Origin: JAYODW01 sp038116745 | Lineage (GTDB): Bacteria > Pseudomonadota > Gammaproteobacteria > Ga0077536 | DNA length: 64,000 nucleotides | Assembly (NCBI GenBank): GCA_038116745.1 | Contig: JAYODW010000005.1 | Location: 61,137 to 125,136, forward strand | Direction: 5' to 3' | Notes under the pieces: generated by a model | Told to the model about the DNA's origin: nothing | Database searches by the model: none | What the model saw: the letters and a program-made list of their open reading frames with translations, nothing else | Made by a program: the position numbers and the translations under genes | Part shown: positions 9,119 to 16,710 of the stretch, in pieces | How positions within the stretch are numbered: the first letter of the stretch is position 1 | How the letters are laid out: every line of letters starts with the position of its first letter

Positions 9119-9943
9119 TTACCCGGTCAGTTTGATATACACCGGCTCCTGATCCTCGTTCTGGACGATTTCTATCAGGGCCTCTTTGATAAGCTCGAGG
9201 ATTGCAACCAGGGTCACGACCGCTCCCGCGCGACCCTCCTCAACAGAGAAGAACGCATGAAATGGGGTGAATGCATCCTGCTTTGCCCGTCCGAGCACCA
9301 GACTCATCCGCTCGCGCACAGATAAAGGTTCAAGTTTGATTCTGTGTCCGGCAAACAGGTCGGCCCTGCGCAGAACGTCTGCAAATGCGCGCAGCACTGC
9401 ATCAAGAGACACATCAGGCAGTCGCTCGGGCTGGGACACGCGCTCAAAAAGCACATTGACGTCGAACCACTCCCTCTCCATCCGCGGCAGGTCATCTATA
9501 TCGCTCGCAGCTTTCTTAAACCGCTCGTATTCCTGCAGTCGCCGCACCAGCTCGGCTCTGGGATCGTCATCTTCTGGGTCTTCTCTGCGCGGCCTGGGGA
9601 GCAGCATTCTCGATTTTATTTCGGCCAGCATCGCGGCCATGACCAGATACTCCGCGGCAAGCTCCAGTTTGAGCTCCTGCATCATGTCAATGTAGGACAT
9701 GTACTGCTCTGTGATGCGAGCAATCGGGATATCCAGGATGTCGAGGTTCTGCCGCTTGATCAGGTACAGCAGCAGATCCAGTGGACCCTCGAAAGCTTCA
9801 AGGAAAACCTCAAGCGCATCCGGCGGGATATATAAGTCACGCGGAGGCTCCGAAATGGGTGTTCCCTGGACGACGGCAAAAGGCATCTCTACCTGCGCCG
9901 GCGCGGGAAAGACCTCCGTCTGATGTTCTTCGGTCGCTGCCAT
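9119..9943 (-). CDS. scpA: Segregation and condensation protein A
   Basis: ScpA is the kleisin subunit that bridges the Smc heads and binds ScpB. The N-terminal core LEAFEGPLDLLLYLIKRQNL and the following DIPIARITEQY are the family hallmark. I chose the ATG at 9943 (274 residues, MAATEEHQ), which lies 8 nt after the trpS stop. The longer in-frame ATG at 10027 would overlap trpS by 76 nt and add a Cys-rich, unconserved segment. Its place before scpB and rluB supports the call. Confidence 0.94.
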   Translation of the reverse strand: MAATEEHQTEVFPAPAQVEMPFAVVQGTPISEPPRDLYIPPDALEVFLEAFEGPLDLLLYLIKRQNLDILDIPIARITEQYMSYIDMMQELKLELAAEYLVMAAMLAEIKSRMLLPRPRREDPEDDDPRAELVRRLQEYERFKKAASDIDDLPRMEREWFDVNVLFERVSQPERLPDVSLDAVLRAFADVLRRADLFAGHRIKLEPLSVRERMSLVLGRAKQDAFTPFHAFFSVEEGRAGAVVTLVAILELIKEALIEIVQNEDQEPVYIKLTG

Positions 9944-9951
9944 CGACTGCG

Positions 9952-11163
9952 TTATCGATATAGCAGGTTCATTGCCTGCCGGACATCTTCCAGCGTGTCT
10001 CGCGCGACATCCCGGGCAACTTCGCACCCCTCATCTATTATCCCGCGCACGGTGTCCGGATCCGCCAGAAACTCCAGACTGCGCTCCCTGATCGGCTGTT
10101 GCTCCTTGAGCACGGCCTCAATGATCGGCTGCTTGCAATCAAGACATCCGATGGCAGCAGACACACATCCGTCGCAGACCCATTGCCGCACGGCGTCGTC
10201 CGAATAGATTTCATGAAAACGCCATACCGGACACTTCTGTGGATCACCCGGATCTGATCGCCTCACGCGCGCGGGGTCAGTTGGCATGGTGCGCAGTTTC
10301 TGCGTGACCGATTCGGGAGCCTCCCGCAATCCAATGGTGTTCTGATAGGACTTTGACATTTTCTCGCCGTCCAGACCGGGCATCCGCGACTCTGGCGTTA
10401 ACAGCGCGTGTGGCTCGGGCAGAATTGTTTTCCCGCCGCCCTCAAGGTAGCCGAGAAGTCGCTCGCGGTCGCCGAGGCTGATGTTCTGCTGCGCCTCAAG
10501 CAAAGCACGCCCCCTGGCCAGCGCTTCAACATCGCCGCTTTCCTGATAAGTCCGGCGAACCTCGAAATAGAGCTTTGCATTCTTGCGCCCCATCTTCCTG
10601 GCCGCAGACTCTGCCTTCTCCTCAAAACCAGCCTCACGGCCATAGATAAAATTGAACCGACGAGCGACCTCTCGCGACATTTCGATGTGCGCAACCTGAT
10701 CCTCACCCACCGGTACGTGACCTGCCTTATAAATCAGGATGTCTGCCGCCTGCAGCAGGGGATATCCGAGGAACCCATAGGTCGACAGGTCTCGCTCTTT
10801 CAGTTTTTCCTGCTGATCCTTGTAGCTGGGCACTCGCTCCAGCCAGCTAAGAGGCGTAATCATGGACAAAAGCAAATGAAGTTCCGCATGTTCAGGGACC
10901 CGTGACTGGATGAATAGCGTGGCTTCTCCTGGATTAATTCCAACCGAGAGCCAGTCAATCACGATGTCATACACCGTCTCGCTGATTACCGAGGTGTCCT
11001 CGTAGGACGTTGTCAGCGCATGCCAGTCCGCAACGAAGAAGAAACACTCGAATTCATGCTGCAGCTGCACCCAGTTCTTGAGCACTCCGTGATAGTGGCC
11101 AAGATGCAGCTGTCCGGTAGGACGCATGCCGGAAAGGACGCGGCGGTTGGTAGTTAGATTCAT
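9952..11163 (-). CDS. trpS: Tryptophanyl-tRNA synthetase
   Basis: This class I synthetase charges tRNA-Trp. The HIGH-type motif is PTGQLHLGHYHG near residue 15, and the KMSKS loop appears as GEKMSKSYQNTIGL. The protein has 403 residues from the ATG at 11163. It is longer than the roughly 330-residue enteric form because of insertions in the catalytic domain (residues 160-240), a form also seen in Pseudomonas and Xanthomonas. An in-frame ATG at 11223 would add 20 unconserved residues. It is followed closely by scpA. Confidence 0.94.
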   Translation of the reverse strand: MNLTTNRRVLSGMRPTGQLHLGHYHGVLKNWVQLQHEFECFFFVADWHALTTSYEDTSVISETVYDIVIDWLSVGINPGEATLFIQSRVPEHAELHLLLSMITPLSWLERVPSYKDQQEKLKERDLSTYGFLGYPLLQAADILIYKAGHVPVGEDQVAHIEMSREVARRFNFIYGREAGFEEKAESAARKMGRKNAKLYFEVRRTYQESGDVEALARGRALLEAQQNISLGDRERLLGYLEGGGKTILPEPHALLTPESRMPGLDGEKMSKSYQNTIGLREAPESVTQKLRTMPTDPARVRRSDPGDPQKCPVWRFHEIYSDDAVRQWVCDGCVSAAIGCLDCKQPIIEAVLKEQQPIRERSLEFLADPDTVRGIIDEGCEVARDVARDTLEDVRQAMNLLYR

Positions 11164-11242
11164 TGTGAAACGGAGATGCTCTCTGAAAGGTAGAAGATGC
11201 GTGGCCCGCGCGGCAGGGACCACAGGAACTCAATCGGCCGGC

Positions 11243-11893
11243 TCATGCAGCCAGAAGCATCAGGCTGCGTTCGAGAAGCAGCAGCACCGGCTCCAACAGG
11301 GTTTGAAAGGCGCCTGCTGCAATAAGCGCTACGATAATCACGAAGCCGAAGCGCTCCAGCCGGTTGTAGGCACGGGCCCATGTCAACGGCAGGGCCGCCG
11401 TCACGATTCGACTCCCGTCTAGGGGCGGCACAGGTACAAGATTTATTACCATGATGACTGCATTGAATATTACTCCAACCTGGCTGAGCCAGAGCAGTTC
11501 GCGCCACTGTGAGAAGTGCTTGGTGACCACCAGCAGCACCAAAGCCCAACCCAGCAGCATCAGCAGATTTGCCAGCGGACCTGCAGCCGCTACGAGCGCT
11601 ATGCCAAGGCGTCGGGGCGATAGTCGGCGCCAGTTCACAGGCACCGGTCTTGCCCAGCCAAAAAAGAATCCGTGACCGAGTATCACCTCGCCCGCGCCAT
11701 AGAGCACTGCAGGCACGAGGAGGGTGCCGATTGGATCGACATGTCGTAGCGGGTTCAGCGAGAGTCGCGACGCGTCGCGGGCGGTGGTGTCCCCCAGCTT
11801 GAGCGCCATCCAGCCATGGGCTATTTCGTGCACGGTTATCGCGAGCACCGCTGGTACTAGCGCCAGAACCATAGCCATCGGCTCAAGCGGCAC
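11243..11893 (-). CDS. Site-2-protease-family membrane metalloprotease (M50)
   Basis: This is a 216-residue integral membrane protein with about five predicted helices. It has the zinc motif HEIAHGWMA near residue 21 and the second metal-ligand region NLVPVPPLDGSRI near residue 140, both characteristic of the compact YwhC/Rv1417-like M50 group. The substrate is unknown. Neighbouring scpA-scpB and trpS on the same strand match a context often seen for this subfamily in gammaproteobacteria, so it is likely part of the same transcription unit. Confidence 0.88.
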   Translation of the reverse strand: MPLEPMAMVLALVPAVLAITVHEIAHGWMALKLGDTTARDASRLSLNPLRHVDPIGTLLVPAVLYGAGEVILGHGFFFGWARPVPVNWRRLSPRRLGIALVAAAGPLANLLMLLGWALVLLVVTKHFSQWRELLWLSQVGVIFNAVIMVINLVPVPPLDGSRIVTAALPLTWARAYNRLERFGFVIIVALIAAGAFQTLLEPVLLLLERSLMLLAA

Positions 11894-12000
11894 GCGCAGA
11901 TTCCCTGCCGGCCTCGGAAGGAGACTGAAGCTTGCAGTCCCGCGCCTGTCGTTTCAGCACCGTCGAACTGAACTCGCGGTTCCGGGCCGGGACGAAATCC

Positions 12001-12633
12001 TCAGGCAAGGTCCACGACTCCGGACGCATCTCCACACCCCTGTCTGACCAGCTGAGGGAGTGACTGCGATAGATCAAGCACTGTTGTCGTTTCTATGCCG
12101 ATAGCGCCGGCGTCTGCAACACCATCGATCGCATGGCCTAATCTGGCAACGATATCGTCAGGCTCGGCGAACGGCAGGCCGGAGACTTCATCAACCAGGG
12201 TCGTACCGAGCAAGGGCTCGTCCAACGCCTCACTCAGACCCCGGATGAATGGCTGATCTACGATTCGGATCCCGACCATGCGACGTTTCGGATCCTGGAG
12301 GCGTCTTGGTGTCTCTCGCGTTGCCGGCAGAATGAATGTAAACGGGCCAGGCGTCAGCTTCTTCATCAGACGGAATGCGGCGTTATTGATTTTCGCGTAC
12401 AGCGCAGCCTCGCCGACATCGCGACAGAAAAGAGAGAAGCTGTGGGCCTGGTCGAGGTGCCGAATCGCCCGCATGCGCGCCTCAGCCCCCTTGTTATCGA
12501 GCTTGCAGATCAGTGAGTAACACGCGTCGGTCGGAGACGCGACTACGCCGTCGTCCAGCAGGCGCGCCACCACCTGGTCAATGACCCGGCGCTGCGGATG
12601 GGTAGGGTGCAGACTCCAGCGATGAGCAGCCAT
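12001..12633 (-). CDS. yciO: YciO/Sua5/YrdC-family protein
   Basis: The fold is that of the threonylcarbamoyl-AMP synthase family (YrdC/Sua5). YciO is a paralogue whose physiological role is less certain than TsaC. The 210-residue protein from the ATG at 12633 aligns by eye along its length with YciO: HPTHPQRRVIDQVV at the N-terminus, GVVASPTDACYSLICK, FTFILPATRETPRRLQDPKR, then a TTVLDL ending close to a conserved arginine before the final Gly-Asp. An upstream ATG at 12780 would add 49 unconserved residues. It is separated from the M50 protease by about 107 bases. Confidence 0.85.
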   Translation of the reverse strand: MAAHRWSLHPTHPQRRVIDQVVARLLDDGVVASPTDACYSLICKLDNKGAEARMRAIRHLDQAHSFSLFCRDVGEAALYAKINNAAFRLMKKLTPGPFTFILPATRETPRRLQDPKRRMVGIRIVDQPFIRGLSEALDEPLLGTTLVDEVSGLPFAEPDDIVARLGHAIDGVADAGAIGIETTTVLDLSQSLPQLVRQGCGDASGVVDLA

Positions 12634-12897
12634 ACAGCAGGTTAGCTCTGAAGTAAGGATAAAGATGACGAACAAATGCGGGGCAGCAGGTCTCTGTTGT
12701 GCGGCCGACGACGCGTCCGTCGTTTTGTGTCCCACTGCGGCTGATAAGCGGTGGTGCCGGCGCACAGCTTGAGGCACCATTGCCGGCCGAAGCCGGGCGC
12801 GAGTTTAACAGGCGTTCAGTCGGGCACAAGCCCGCCTTCCCGCTGGCAGTGTGAACCCGGGGGAGCACTCCCGTTATCCGCAAGACGATAGCAATCA

Positions 12898-13194
12898 ATG
12901 ACGACATCACGCATAGACAGGATCCGCGAGCAACTCCTGGCAGAACTACAGCCGATGAGCCTGCACATAGAAGACGAGAGCCACCTGCATCGCGGTCACG
13001 CTGGTGCCACGAGCGGTAAGGGACACTATCGAGTGCAGGTGGTCAGCGCCGCTTTCGCCGGCAAAAGCCTTCTAACGCGCCACCGCCTGGTATACGCCGC
13101 GCTCGACGATTTGATGCAGACCGAAATTCACGCTCTGAGTATCCAGGCACAGACGCCTGACGAGCTTTCGGCGCCTGCGGACAACGGTCTCTAA
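12898..13194 (+). CDS. bolA: BolA family protein
   Basis: BolA-type proteins pair with monothiol glutaredoxins and are linked to iron-sulfur handling and morphology. The 98-residue protein shows the family core LQPMSLHIEDESHLHRGH, a GHYRVQVVSAAFAGKSLLTRHRLVYAAL helix-strand block and the signature Leu/Met-rich IHALSIQAQTP end. The His in ESHLHRGH is the likely cluster ligand. It diverges from yciO; the 264-base region 12634-12897 between them has no convincing ORF and must hold both promoters. dapE follows 16 nt downstream. Confidence 0.93.
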   Translation: MTTSRIDRIREQLLAELQPMSLHIEDESHLHRGHAGATSGKGHYRVQVVSAAFAGKSLLTRHRLVYAALDDLMQTEIHALSIQAQTPDELSAPADNGL

Positions 13195-13210
13195 TCGAGA
13201 GCCGACGTTC

Positions 13211-14359
13211 ATGGCTGCGCAGGAATCACCGGTAGTCGCGCTGACGCGAGCGCTGATAGAGCGCCCATCGGTTACTCCGGACGACGCCGGCTGCCTGGAC
13301 ATTATCAGCGCCCGTCTCTCCCAGCTGGGCTTTGATTTGGCGCGACTGCCCAGAGGCCAGGTCAATAACCTCTGGGCAATCCATGGTTCGCAGGGACCGT
13401 GTCTGGCCTTGGCCGGGCACACCGATGTTGTTCCTCCCGGTGATCTGTCGTCCTGGCAGCGGCCACCGTTTAAACCCATATGCGAGGGTCAATACCTCTA
13501 CGGCCGCGGAGCGGCCGATATGAAAGGAAGTCTGGCAGCGATGGTTCTGGCGGTTGAGCGATTCCTGCAGAAGCATCCGCTGCATGATGGGCGCATTGCG
13601 TTCCTGCTCACCTCCGACGAAGAAGGTCCCGCGACAGACGGGACGGTCCGACTGATGGAGTTCATCGACGAAGCTGGAATTTCGATTGACTGGTGCCTTG
13701 TCGGCGAACCCAGCAGTGCCCAAAAGCTCGGTGACACGGTGCGTGTTGGTCGACGCGGCTCGCTCAATGGTCAGCTGACCGTCAACGGCGTCCAGGGACA
13801 TGTCGCCTACCCCGACGCAGCGCTCAATCCCATTCACTCAGCATTAGCGACTTTGAACGCCTTGAGCGTTCGACGCTGGGACGATGGGAATGCTTACTAT
13901 CCGCCCACTTCGTTTCAGATCACCAATGTGCGCTCCGGTACCGGTGCGGAAAACGTCATTCCCGGTTCGCTCGAAGCCTGGTTCAATTTCAGATTCTCAA
14001 CAGAGCAGACAGAGGCCAAATTACGTGAGGCCGTACACGAGATGTGCGACGCCAGCGGTCTGGACTATGAAATCCGATGGACACTCTCGGGTAACCCGTT
14101 CCTGACCGAGGGCGGTCGGTTGATTGAAGCCACGTGTGCTGCAATCAAACAAGTCACAGGGTTAGAGACGGAACTATCAACTGGAGGGGGAACCTCGGAC
14201 GGCCGTTTCATCGCGCCGCGAGGGATCGAAGTGGTAGAGCTCGGACCGGTAAACGCTACCATTCATAAGATCGACGAATGCGTGAACATCGCCGACCTGG
14301 ATCGTCTCAGCCAGATCTACGAATCGATTATGGTGCGGTTACTGACTCAAACGATCTAG
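13211..14359 (+). CDS. dapE: Succinyl-diaminopimelate desuccinylase
   Basis: DapE removes succinate from N-succinyl-LL-diaminopimelate in lysine and peptidoglycan precursor synthesis. The 382-residue M20 metalloenzyme shows zinc ligands in LAGHTDVVPPG (His, with catalytic Asp two on), GRGAADMKGS (bridging Asp), LTSDEEGPATDG (catalytic Glu and ligand Glu), a later GEPSS and the C-terminal ATIHKIDECV His. The dimerisation domain occupies about residues 180-295. It probably shares a transcript with bolA. Confidence 0.96.
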   Translation: MAAQESPVVALTRALIERPSVTPDDAGCLDIISARLSQLGFDLARLPRGQVNNLWAIHGSQGPCLALAGHTDVVPPGDLSSWQRPPFKPICEGQYLYGRGAADMKGSLAAMVLAVERFLQKHPLHDGRIAFLLTSDEEGPATDGTVRLMEFIDEAGISIDWCLVGEPSSAQKLGDTVRVGRRGSLNGQLTVNGVQGHVAYPDAALNPIHSALATLNALSVRRWDDGNAYYPPTSFQITNVRSGTGAENVIPGSLEAWFNFRFSTEQTEAKLREAVHEMCDASGLDYEIRWTLSGNPFLTEGGRLIEATCAAIKQVTGLETELSTGGGTSDGRFIAPRGIEVVELGPVNATIHKIDECVNIADLDRLSQIYESIMVRLLTQTI

Positions 14360-14367
14360 CGTAATGC

Positions 14368-14398
14368 GGGGAGCTCCCCCGAACCTTTGAGCTCGGGG
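14368..14398. terminator. Inverted repeats in the dapE/aceA convergent gap
   Basis: The 67-base gap between the converging dapE and aceA genes contains the palindrome GGGGAGCTCCCC and an overlapping CCCCGA/TCGGGG stem with a 10-base loop. These could fold alternatively and act as a bidirectional transcription end. There is no clear U-tract on either side, so this is a weak call. Confidence 0.4.
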
Positions 14399-14426
14399 AA
14401 ATCTAGACGCTCCGCGCGCGCGGAAA

Positions 14427-15728
14427 TCAACCGTGGCTGCTGGCCCGCGAGAACTGCTCTTCTTCAGTGGACCCGGTCAATGCGGTGACAGAAGACTGCC
14501 CGCCCTGAATCACCGTCGTAACGTCGTCGAAGTATCCGGCACCAACTTCCTGTTGATGGCTCGCAAATGTGTAGCCCCGGGGCGAGGCTGCGAACTCTTT
14601 CTCCTGCACCATTTCTACGTAGGCGGTCATGCCGTCTTTCACATAGTGATTGGCCAGATCGAACATGTTGTACCACATGTTATGAATGCCAGCTAAAGTG
14701 ATGAACTGGTACTTGTAGCCCATCGCGCCCAGCTCTCGCTGGAACTTGGCAATGGTCGTGTCGTCAAGGTTTTTCTTCCAGTTAAATGACGGCGAGCAGT
14801 TATAGGCAAGCAGCTGCTCTGGGAAGTCTTTCTTGATCGCCTCAGCAAAACGCTTTGCCTCGTCGAGATCCGGCACCGCTGTTTCACACCACAGAAGATC
14901 AGCATAGGGCGCGTACGCAAGACCTCTGGCGATTGCCTGGTCCAGTCCAGCGCGGGTGATGAAAAACCCTTCACTGCTGCGGTCGCCGGTGACGAACGGG
15001 TGGTCACGCTCATCAATATCACTGGTCAGCAACGCCGCCGCGTTAGCATCCGTGCGTGCCAGAACCACGGTCGGTACGCCCATGACGTCGGCCGCCAAAC
15101 GTGCCGCCACAAGTTTCTGGACCGCTTCCTGGGTGGGCACCAGAACTTTACCGCCCATGTGCCCGCACTTTTTCACAGACGCCAGCTGATCTTCGAAATG
15201 GACTCCGGACGCGCCAGCCTCGATCATCCCTTTCATCAGCTCAAAAGCGTTCAGCACGCCGCCAAACCCCGCCTCTGCGTCAGCAACAATAGGCGCAAAG
15301 TAATCAATATCGCCGGATTGCTTCTGCCACTGTATTTCGTCCGCCCTTTTAAAAGCGTTGTTGATGCGACGCACCATGGTCGGCACCGAATCAACGGCAT
15401 ACAGCGACTGGTCCGGATACATGGTCTCTGATGTGTTTCCATCAGCCGCCACCTGCCAGCCGGACAGATAGATGGCTTTGATGCCAGCTTTCACCTGCTG
15501 CACCGCCTGGCCGCCAGTCAGTGCGCCAAGGCAGGGGACGAAATCTTCTTCGTTCACAAGCTTCCAGAGCTTTTCTGCGCCTCGGGTAGCAAGGGTGTGC
15601 TCGACCATGACGCTGCCGCGCAATCGCACAACGTCCTTTCCGGAGTAGGGGCGAGTAACGCCTTTCCAACGCGGATTCGCAGCCCAGTCCCGCTCCAGTT
15701 CTTGTGCTTGTGCTTCGAATGACGCCAT
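14427..15728 (-). CDS. aceA: Isocitrate lyase
   Basis: Isocitrate lyase splits isocitrate to succinate and glyoxylate, the first step of the glyoxylate shunt used for growth on acetate and fatty acids. At 433 residues it matches the short enteric-type enzyme. The catalytic loop KKCGHMGGK places the nucleophile-loop Cys at residue 188, and metal and substrate motifs include VADAEAGFGG and NCSPSFNWKK. The ATG at 15728 follows AGGAG with 8-base spacing. A hairpin lies about 40 nt upstream in its leader. Malate synthase is not in the window. Confidence 0.97.
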   Translation of the reverse strand: MASFEAQAQELERDWAANPRWKGVTRPYSGKDVVRLRGSVMVEHTLATRGAEKLWKLVNEEDFVPCLGALTGGQAVQQVKAGIKAIYLSGWQVAADGNTSETMYPDQSLYAVDSVPTMVRRINNAFKRADEIQWQKQSGDIDYFAPIVADAEAGFGGVLNAFELMKGMIEAGASGVHFEDQLASVKKCGHMGGKVLVPTQEAVQKLVAARLAADVMGVPTVVLARTDANAAALLTSDIDERDHPFVTGDRSSEGFFITRAGLDQAIARGLAYAPYADLLWCETAVPDLDEAKRFAEAIKKDFPEQLLAYNCSPSFNWKKNLDDTTIAKFQRELGAMGYKYQFITLAGIHNMWYNMFDLANHYVKDGMTAYVEMVQEKEFAASPRGYTFASHQQEVGAGYFDDVTTVIQGGQSSVTALTGSTEEEQFSRASSHG

Positions 15729-15765
15729 CGGTTGTTACTCCTGCAATCGTGTTTCGTGAAAATTC

Positions 15766-15791
15766 CATCCCGCGCCTCCGGAGGCGGGATG
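15766..15791 (-). promoter_or_regulatory. Perfect stem-loop in the aceA 5' leader
   Basis: Arms CATCCCGC and GCGGGATG are exact complements around GCCTCCGGAG. They lie 38-63 nt upstream of the aceA start codon, just ahead of the AGGAG ribosome site. It could be an operator-like palindrome or an mRNA leader structure. There is no U-tract to make it a standard terminator. Function is unknown. Confidence 0.4.
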
Positions 15792-16367
15792 TTCCTGTTT
15801 CTTCTGCGGCTCCCGAACCGGGAGAGACCGGCTAGCGCTTTTCGGAGGTCTGAGCCTGGCGGGGCGCGCATCGTAATACGCACGTTTGTCGCCTTCAATG
15901 TTGCGGTGTCAGAGGGTGCCCCGCTGCGAGATCCGCTCGATACCTGGTGGCGGACAAATAGCCACCGCTCACTGCGCGATTGCCTACATTAGGCCCGCAG
16001 TGCAATCACCACCCAAAAAAGCGGCGCGGAAGCTACGCTGCACTGCACCATTTGTCAAATTCTAGTCATTGCTCACGACGACGGAATTCAGCCGTCAGTA
16101 GAGTGGTGTGACCGGGACTTCGGGATGCTTCCACACCGTATCGCGTCGCTCCGCGACCGTTGGAGACGTTGTGGCAGAATTGACGTCAGGCAGATCACCA
16201 CCGAGGTCTGAAAACGCTCGCGGCGCGTATGGTCTGCTTGGACACACCGCAGTCTTTTGATGCAGCGGCTTGTACCTCGACGCGCAATCTCGCAATGAAT
16301 GACGTGCGAGCCTGAATGAATCCGGCGCTGCAAATCGATACTCCGTGACTGAGAACATCTGTGACAT
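15792..16367. other. Gene-poor spacer between aceA and clpS
   Basis: This stretch lies between the divergent aceA and clpS genes. Short ORFs on both strands show no recognisable similarity and unbiased composition. It must contain the promoters for both flanking units, but I see no convincing -35/-10 pair or known riboswitch. A small RNA gene cannot be excluded by eye. Confidence 0.5.
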
Positions 16368-16691
16368 ATGTCTGACGACTTAACTCCGCATCGAGAAACG
16401 ACGCTGGCGGTCAAAGAAGCACCGCCCAAACTGGCCAAGCCACCCCTGTACCGCGTGGTCATGCTTAATGATGACTACACACCCATGGAATTTGTCGTTC
16501 ATGTACTCGAAAAATTCTTCACCATGGACCGCCCGACGGCTACCCGGGTGATGCTCGAAGTTCATACCAAGGGCAAAGGGGTGTGCGGTATATTCACCCA
16601 CGAAATTGCTGAAACGAAAGTTTCGCTGGTCAACGGTTATGCGCGCGACAACGAGCATCCGTTGCTCTGTACACTCGAGCTGGAGTCGTGA
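16368..16691 (+). CDS. clpS: ATP-dependent Clp protease adaptor ClpS
   Basis: ClpS recognises N-degron substrates and delivers them to ClpAP. The 107-residue protein has the variable N-terminal tail and then the conserved core PPLYRVVMLNDDYTPMEFVV, in which the Asn-Asp pair and the following Met line the pocket for hydrophobic N-terminal residues. A second conserved segment is HTKGKGVCGIFTHEIAETK. It is followed 19 nt downstream by clpA, the usual two-gene arrangement. Confidence 0.96.
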   Translation: MSDDLTPHRETTLAVKEAPPKLAKPPLYRVVMLNDDYTPMEFVVHVLEKFFTMDRPTATRVMLEVHTKGKGVCGIFTHEIAETKVSLVNGYARDNEHPLLCTLELES

Positions 16692-16710
16692 TGCATCCGA
16701 GGAAAAACCA

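Noticed and set aside
16095..16367. 90-codon minus-strand frame in the aceA/clpS gap
   Set aside because: No recognisable domain, biased composition or ribosome site; looks like chance in high-GC sequence.
16606..16710. ClpA start at 16606 within clpS
   Set aside because: The extension has no similarity and the GTG at 16711 has a ribosome site and gives the standard N-terminus.
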